NCBI GenBank assembly: GCA_948567375.1
Contig: OX419757.1
Coordinates: 18,972,001-19,036,000 of the forward strand
DNA: 64,000 bases
Reading direction: 5' to 3'
DNA from: Lunularia cruciata
Lineage: Eukaryota > Streptophyta > Marchantiopsida > Lunulariales > Lunulariaceae
Shown here: in pieces, positions 59,050 through 64,000 of the stretch
How the letters are laid out: the number at the start of each line of letters is the position of its first letter
Position numbering within the stretch: position 1 is the first letter of the stretch
The notes under the pieces: generated by a model
Database searches by the model: none
Told to the model about the DNA's origin: nothing
What the model saw: the letters and a program-made list of their open reading frames with translations, nothing else
Translations under genes and position numbers: made by a program

Positions 59050-60770
59050 CTGTTCACTTCTCGTAGCGCTCACTTCTCGTACTGCAACTCCAACTCCATC
59101 TCTTCCCGGCTTCCTTCCTTTCGCTAACTCAAGTTCGCTAAGAAGAACTACCGTAATTAATTAGCTATTAGCTTCAAAGTGTGGCTGCCCCAGTGCATGT
59201 GGCAGGTCCCGACAGGTATCGGGAAGATGGACCAGGCTAACTAACATCAGGCTAATCTCAGGTCGAGAGGTCGTAAAAGGTTTGAGCTCAACGCTATGTT
59301 GGTGGTACGACTTCATGATGGAAGTGACCATTCTAATAGCTCTTAAATCGCTAATCATCTATGTATGGAGTCATCTTACACTTTATACGACAACATCTTT
59401 ATTAGGTAGGTCTTGATTTACTTTTAGGTGGTGAGATAACTGTTGTGTTAAATGTTGCTGGTTCGAAGAAGTATCCCAAACAACGGACTTCGATTGAAGA
59501 AGAATCATACTGGAATGCTCAAAATTACAAACATGTGAAATAGAACAAATCTCTTTGATGTTGAACTTTCCTTGATTATAGTAGTCTAATTTACAATATG
59601 TCCACAGCAAAGAGAAAAAGGGAAAGTCTTGTATAGAAAAATTCCGCGCAAAAATTAGGATAGTTCTGAGTCGTATTGAATGACTCTGTTTAGATACAAC
59701 AACAACAAAACACCCGACTCAGTCGTGTACCAAGGTTTGCTCCGAGTTTATGAAGAGTGAGTTCAGCTCAATTACTCAACTAAGACATACATAGCAAGAT
59801 AACCGGATCTGTCCCCTTACTTGTCGTTCATTCACCGAGAGTTTCTCTCAAGCAAGAACGCTTAGCGCTCTTAACTCCATACACCAACGACGCTTGAAAC
59901 ATAAACTCGTGTGTCTAGCAATCTAATGTAAGCATTTCATTCTTCTCTGATCACACATCTGGGGGAGGAGGAGAAGATAGAGACTATACAGACAAACATA
60001 GAACTGGTGCTTTTGTTTTTAGCAACTGTGTGTCCTGAATGACATACTGAAATGTATTCATAGGCTTTGGATGTCCTTACGAAAGAACACAATTTCCAAA
60101 GTTAGTCCACCTGGTTCCTGTAACGAATGGTTGGCCATCCTCTACCGAAGAGGTGCTCGCTACGTGTCGTAGTGACAAATGAATCGATTCCTACCACCAT
60201 GCAGGACACGTTGTGCTGCGAAAGGCCATGCTTCACACGGAGATAACTCGAAGAAGTTGGCACCGCGACTGCAAGAAGCACGAAAATTTATGTGATTGAT
60301 GACTCAGGGATCTTCACGAATTGGTGAGGGATCCAAATTACCTGCTCGAATCGCTGGATAGGTGGTGAGAACACTGCTATCGTGTGTCTTGCAAGGCAGC
60401 TTACTGCTGTTTGAATTTGTGAGTGGGATGTTAAAAAGCTCTGGCAATGCTCTGTAATTGCAGATTCTTGCAGCACCTTTTAAGCGGCATGTTCTTCGAT
60501 ATTGAAAAGATGCGTTTATTATTTTGGAATTTCACCCGGTCGGTTGAAGGAGATGCGGTTTAGCTTGCGATGGATATCACGACGCGACTCCGGACTGAGT
60601 TTTGAAACTAGAAAAGGCGGATAAGGATCAATTGTCAAACTTCCTTCACTGATACTGCAAAGTGATGATTTAATTGTGAAGAATGAGGTTTCACTTTCAG
60701 ATGTGGCAGTGACGGATGCCCGAGGCTTGGATTCCACTGGTGAAGATTGAAACTTTGACTCCTGGCTTAA
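59050..60770. other. Divergent intergenic region between GET3 and the F-box gene
   Basis: The two genes are transcribed away from each other, so both promoters should lie here. No clear TATA box or other known element was recognised. The 85-codon reverse frame at 60,776-60,519 is Ser-rich and without motifs. Confidence 0.5.
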
Positions 60771-61656
60771 ACTCAATTGTGTGACTATTTCCGAAGTCCT
60801 AGAGGCAGAGAAGCCGATTTGGGCTTCGGGAGGATGGAATCCTTACCCGATGACGTTCTGGCGAAGATATTCAGTAACCTTACAAGAGTGCCTCAGAGAA
60901 GCATTGTGACCTTGGTTTGCGAAAAGTGGTTTGGGATAGGGAGGATCTTGCGCACAGAGCTTCGATGTGGGTGTGAAATGGATCCGCCGAAATCTGCTAT
61001 CTCTGCTCTGGGAACACGGTTCATCAATTTGTCCCAGGTGGAATTTGCAATTCTGGTTGGCTTCCCAATACGAGACTGGCAAATGATAATACACTGAAAC
61101 TTCTATCAGTCCATTGCCCAAAGCTTGTGGACCTCGCCCTAAACTTTTGTGCGTTTATAACTGATGTATGCATGTCCAAGAATCTCACTATGTGCAAGAA
61201 CTTAAAAGGTCTACTCCTCAATTTTATTCTCTGTGTAACAGGGCGGGGTATTTTGTCACTCGTAACTGATCGTAAGAGTTCGAAACTTCTCCGGACTGAA
61301 AGTCTGATGACCGTACGAACGACATTGTGGCTAGAGTTTCTTGGCATGAAGGGGAATGTTGAAAGCTTTGCGGAAGAAAATTGCAGGTGTGTTGGGGATA
61401 GTGAACTCGGACAGTTTGGCCGGATTGGATTGTAGCACCTACGGAAACTTGTTCATGAAGTGGACATGATTCATGGTGGGACTGGGGACTTCCTCGGTAC
61501 TGTTCATAATGGGCGAGAAGCTTCTACTCTGAATGCATGGAAAATGGTGACGGCGAACCACGTAGAACACAACAAGGATGGGCGAGACAAAAGAGAGTAC
61601 AAGGGAGAGACAAAAAGGTAGAATGCAAGTCGGAAAATTTATAAACTGGTAAAGCA

Positions 61657-61874
61657 TTCTAAGAAGTATCATCCAGAATCTAGAGTGATTATCGTCCTAT
61701 TACCCTCCCAAGTTCAGCGTTCTAAGAAGTATCATCCAGAATCTAGAGTGATGATCCTCCTATTACTCTCCCAAGTTCAGCGCTCCATGCAGAGCAATGG
61801 ACACCCACTATCTAAAATATTACTCTCCCAAGTTCAGCGCTCCATGCAGAGCAATGGACACCCACTATCTAAAA
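61657..61874. repeat. Two adjoining tandem duplications (63-bp and 57-bp units)
   Basis: A 63-bp unit starting TTCTAAGAAGTATC occurs at 61,657 and 61,720. The end of its second copy (TATTACTCTCCC) begins a 57-bp unit that occurs at 61,761 and 61,818. Copies are nearly identical, so they are younger than the retroelement fragment that holds them. Confidence 0.88.
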
Positions 61875-61969
61875 TATATTACAAAGTAGAAGAGTGGGAA
61901 TGGTACCTATGGCATCTAAAAGGATAAATTTTCTTGTAGAGCATTCTAAGAAGCATGAGTGATTATTTT

Positions 61970-62250
61970 CCTATGTCCATTGTTCTTTGTAGAGCAAGGG
62001 ACATTTGTTATCTAAAATATATTATAAAGTATGAGAGTGAGAGTTGTATTCTACGAACTGCGTTCTAATCTGATAAATCCTCTTGCATTCATTATCTAAA
62101 ATATACTACAAGGCATGAAAATGAAAATGGTATTCCCTGCAATCTAATATGATAAGTTCCATTCACAATCCAAAATATACTACAAGGTATGAAAATGAGA
62201 GTAGTACTCTCTGGCATCTAATATGATAAGTTCCCTAGCACATCTAATCT
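61970..62250. repeat. Diverged repeats of a TATACTACAA-GTATGA unit
   Basis: The block 'CTAAAATATA(T/C)TA(C/T)AA-GTATGA-AATGAGAG..GTA' recurs several times (near 62,015, 62,095, 62,165), each followed by ATCTAATATGATAAG-like sequence. It is retroelement-derived and locally amplified. Confidence 0.6.
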
Positions 62251-62630
62251 GATAAGTTCCCTAGCCCACCGTGTCAAATGTGTCAAGTTTCATATAATTT
62301 CAAAACTAGAGAAACAAAGAGATTATCTCGATGTATACCTTTTGGAGACCTTGCTCGTTGCCCATCCAGGAAGATGTAATGTAATGACTTCTTCCAAAAC
62401 TGCATCGAAAACTGCATCCAAGCATGCAGGACAGCTCGATCGAGTGGTGCACAAATTTACATAAATTATCTGTATCAAAAGCTATTTTTGCATTTGCTAC
62501 GGGTTGGAATGGGCTTCTATCTCAGTGTCCTTCTCTTTACCATGTTCACCTGGATACTTGCATTGGGTTACGAGATCAAGACTTGCTGTTGCTTGCACGT
62601 CCAGTGGAGTCCAGGACTATTGTAGATACA

Positions 62631-62700
62631 GGTGAAGGGAGGTGGATAGCAGAAGGTCTTCAATTGATCTACGACCTTCTGCTATCCACCTCCCTTCACC
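62631..62700. repeat. Perfect 28-bp inverted repeat with 14-base loop
   Basis: The sequence at 62,631-62,658 is repeated as its exact reverse complement at 62,673-62,700. It lies inside the F-box/LRR coding region. Confidence 0.95.
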
Positions 62701-63009
62701 CAGTGCTCCAAGGCTCACTGATGCTGGGTTGCAGGCCATTTCCCAGTTTTGCTCTAATGTTCCGTCTGCAGAACTAGCTCTTTATGAAGGAGATCCTTTC
62801 CCGTCCTTCTCAAGTACTTGTATCTTGGCCATCGTCGAACTGACTGAAGTCGAGAGTCTTTCCCTTGCATCGTGGTCGGTTATATACCGACGCCCTGATG
62901 GAGAAGTATTGGAGCTTCACCTATGGAAGGATTTGTACTCAACCTATATTGGGATTGAGCAGCCAAATTGTGAAGGAAGGTTGAGAGTTTATAACAATTA
63001 ATTAAAATT

Positions 63010-64000
63010 GGTTGGTTTTGAGTTAGATTAAGCAATTGGAGTAAGGGTTGGTTTGAAGATAGTTGGGGTTTAACTGGATATTAAGAACTCTCTCGTACCC
63101 CAACGTATCAGGTTGGTTTTGATATCAATTCGTTTGTCATCATAATTTTTAACTTAAAGAGTAAAATAAAATAAAAATTCGCCTTGAAACAAGTAAAATC
63201 ATCTGTAACTTCAATCGTCTATATCTGCCAAGCAAAAGTTGACGGGAACTGATGTATGTTAGGATCGGTAAATAACTTCAATTTGTACGAGGCAGAAATA
63301 AATATAGGCCTCAGTAAAGTTATATGCTGATGAAAGCTACACCGATATAAATGATTTAGTGCAGAGAGAACCGAAACTCAATGTTTATGTTCTTATGTAT
63401 TGAATAGGAACATCCGATATTACAAAAACTAAAGTATAAATTTAATTTTAATAGATATAATTAATAAATTAATCATATCACCCAAAGAGACAAGATTTAA
63501 CAGTGAAGGTCTCATTCGATTCCAACTCCCGAATCTAGGTTAACTGTAATGTGTATTATTTTATGAAATATTGTTATGTGAGATCGTTGTTTTCTAGATT
63601 CGTAATACAGCAGCAACTTTCTTGATTTGCAGTTGCTCCTCGTAAACTCTTTAATGCTGCATCTGTCGCCTCCGCATTGTCTCAGTTCGTCACATCTCTC
63701 CACCAAGTCATATTTCATCCATCTCAGACTTCCCATTTGGCGAGTTGAAAGATCTGAATTCGCTTATCCAACTGCCTGGTCCTTACATACGATAACCTGC
63801 AATGTTACACGTGAAATCAGATCTCACCTTCCAGTAATTGTACGAATATTTTCTAGCTGTTGATGTCAATTAAGACTCTACCAAGTCTTTTGCCAACTTT
63901 AGGGTTCAATTAAATTTTCATGCTAAGTTTAGGCAATTGTCAGTTCATATGTGGGACAGTTGAATATTTTTTTTAATGAGCAAAACAGTATACACCAAAG
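63010..64000. other. AT-rich end of window without genes
   Basis: The only open frames are short and motif-free. No element end or RNA gene was recognised. Confidence 0.5.

Larger units (their letters stand above)
61440..62415 (-). mobile_element. Non-LTR retroelement fragment inside the F-box gene
   Basis: The reverse-strand 3' tail is at 61,550-61,625 (CCACGTAGAACACAACAAGGATGGGCGAGAC, GGGAGAGACAAAAAGG). Decayed endonuclease-end sequence lies at 62,250-62,410 (AGAGAAACAAAGAGAT, GGAGACCTTGC, CTTCCAAAACTGCATC), similar to 13.7 and 42.4 kb. The middle is expanded by tandem duplications. Confidence 0.65.
60834..63001 (+). pseudogene. F-box/LRR gene, disrupted
   Basis: The ATG at 60,834 opens an F-box (MESLPDDVLAKIFSNL ... 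SIVTLVCEKWF) that would bind SKP1 in an SCF ubiquitin ligase. It is followed by leucine-rich repeats: LKLLSVHCPKLVDLAL and MCKNLKGLLLNF in the next frame (61,090-61,435), and TNLHKLSVSK, CPSLYHVHLDTC and LTDAGLQAISQFCSN at 62,424-62,780. The frame shifts near 61,085. A reverse-strand retroelement fragment occupies about 61,440-62,420 between repeats, and a 28-bp inverted repeat sits at 62,631-62,700. Some breaks could be introns, as no transcript is available, but the foreign insertion in the repeat array argues for a dead gene. The substrate cannot be inferred. Confidence 0.65.

Noticed and set aside
1-64000. CRISPR arrays, rRNA or tRNA genes, bacterial operons
   Set aside because: No regularly spaced repeat-spacer structure, no rRNA-like blocks and no convincing tRNA cloverleaf were recognised by eye. 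The short tandem repeats are contiguous, without spacers. A tRNA scan would be needed to exclude a tRNA fully.

Overview
The window is eukaryotic nuclear DNA from a plant. The protein-coding genes are split by short GT-AG introns, and both intact genes resemble their plant or general eukaryotic counterparts. Everything else is decayed transposon sequence, including a plant-type Ty3/gypsy chromovirus primed by an initiator-tRNA-Met-like site. The mix of elements fits a bryophyte or another seed-free plant, but the sequence alone does not fix the species. No bacterial-type operons, CRISPR arrays or rRNA genes were seen.

Layout. 1-5.2 kb holds old coding debris and a Mutator-like (MULE) transposase remnant. 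5.2-11.4 kb is mostly gene-free, with a possible secreted hevein-like pseudogene near 6.8-6.9 kb. 11.4-21.5 kb is repeat debris, including a reverse-strand fragment (13.4-14.8 kb) and short 3' tails of one non-LTR retroelement family. 21,553-27,149 is a complete but dead chromovirus with both LTRs and a TATGT target-site duplication. 27.2-35.6 kb is more debris. 35,628-53,586 is a large tandem duplication containing two copies of a peptide:N-glycanase (PNG1) gene on the minus strand. 55.8-58.9 kb is a seven-exon GET3/ArsA-type ATPase gene on the minus strand. 60.8-63.0 kb is a broken F-box/LRR gene on the plus strand, split by a retroelement fragment. The last kilobase is AT-rich and empty.

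The main result is the duplication. Unit 1 (35,628-41,754) and unit 2 (41,755-53,586) join at a visible AGA microhomology. Unit 2 carries a full 14-exon PNG1 (about 604 residues, predicted) with its catalytic Cys-His-Asp triad, zinc cysteines, C-terminal domain and upstream TATA-like sequence. Unit 1 has lost the 3' part of the gene, but its exons 1-9 are still open and keep the triad. It could encode a roughly 307-residue, core-only PNGase. Unit 2 also carries a 2.86-kb non-LTR retroelement whose apparently empty site is still visible in unit 1.

Both intact genes have housekeeping roles. PNG1 strips N-glycans from misfolded glycoproteins exported from the ER. GET3 targets tail-anchored proteins to the ER. 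Nothing suggests they are co-regulated. Exon models were made by hand from splice sites, reading-frame continuity and family motifs; transcript data were not available.
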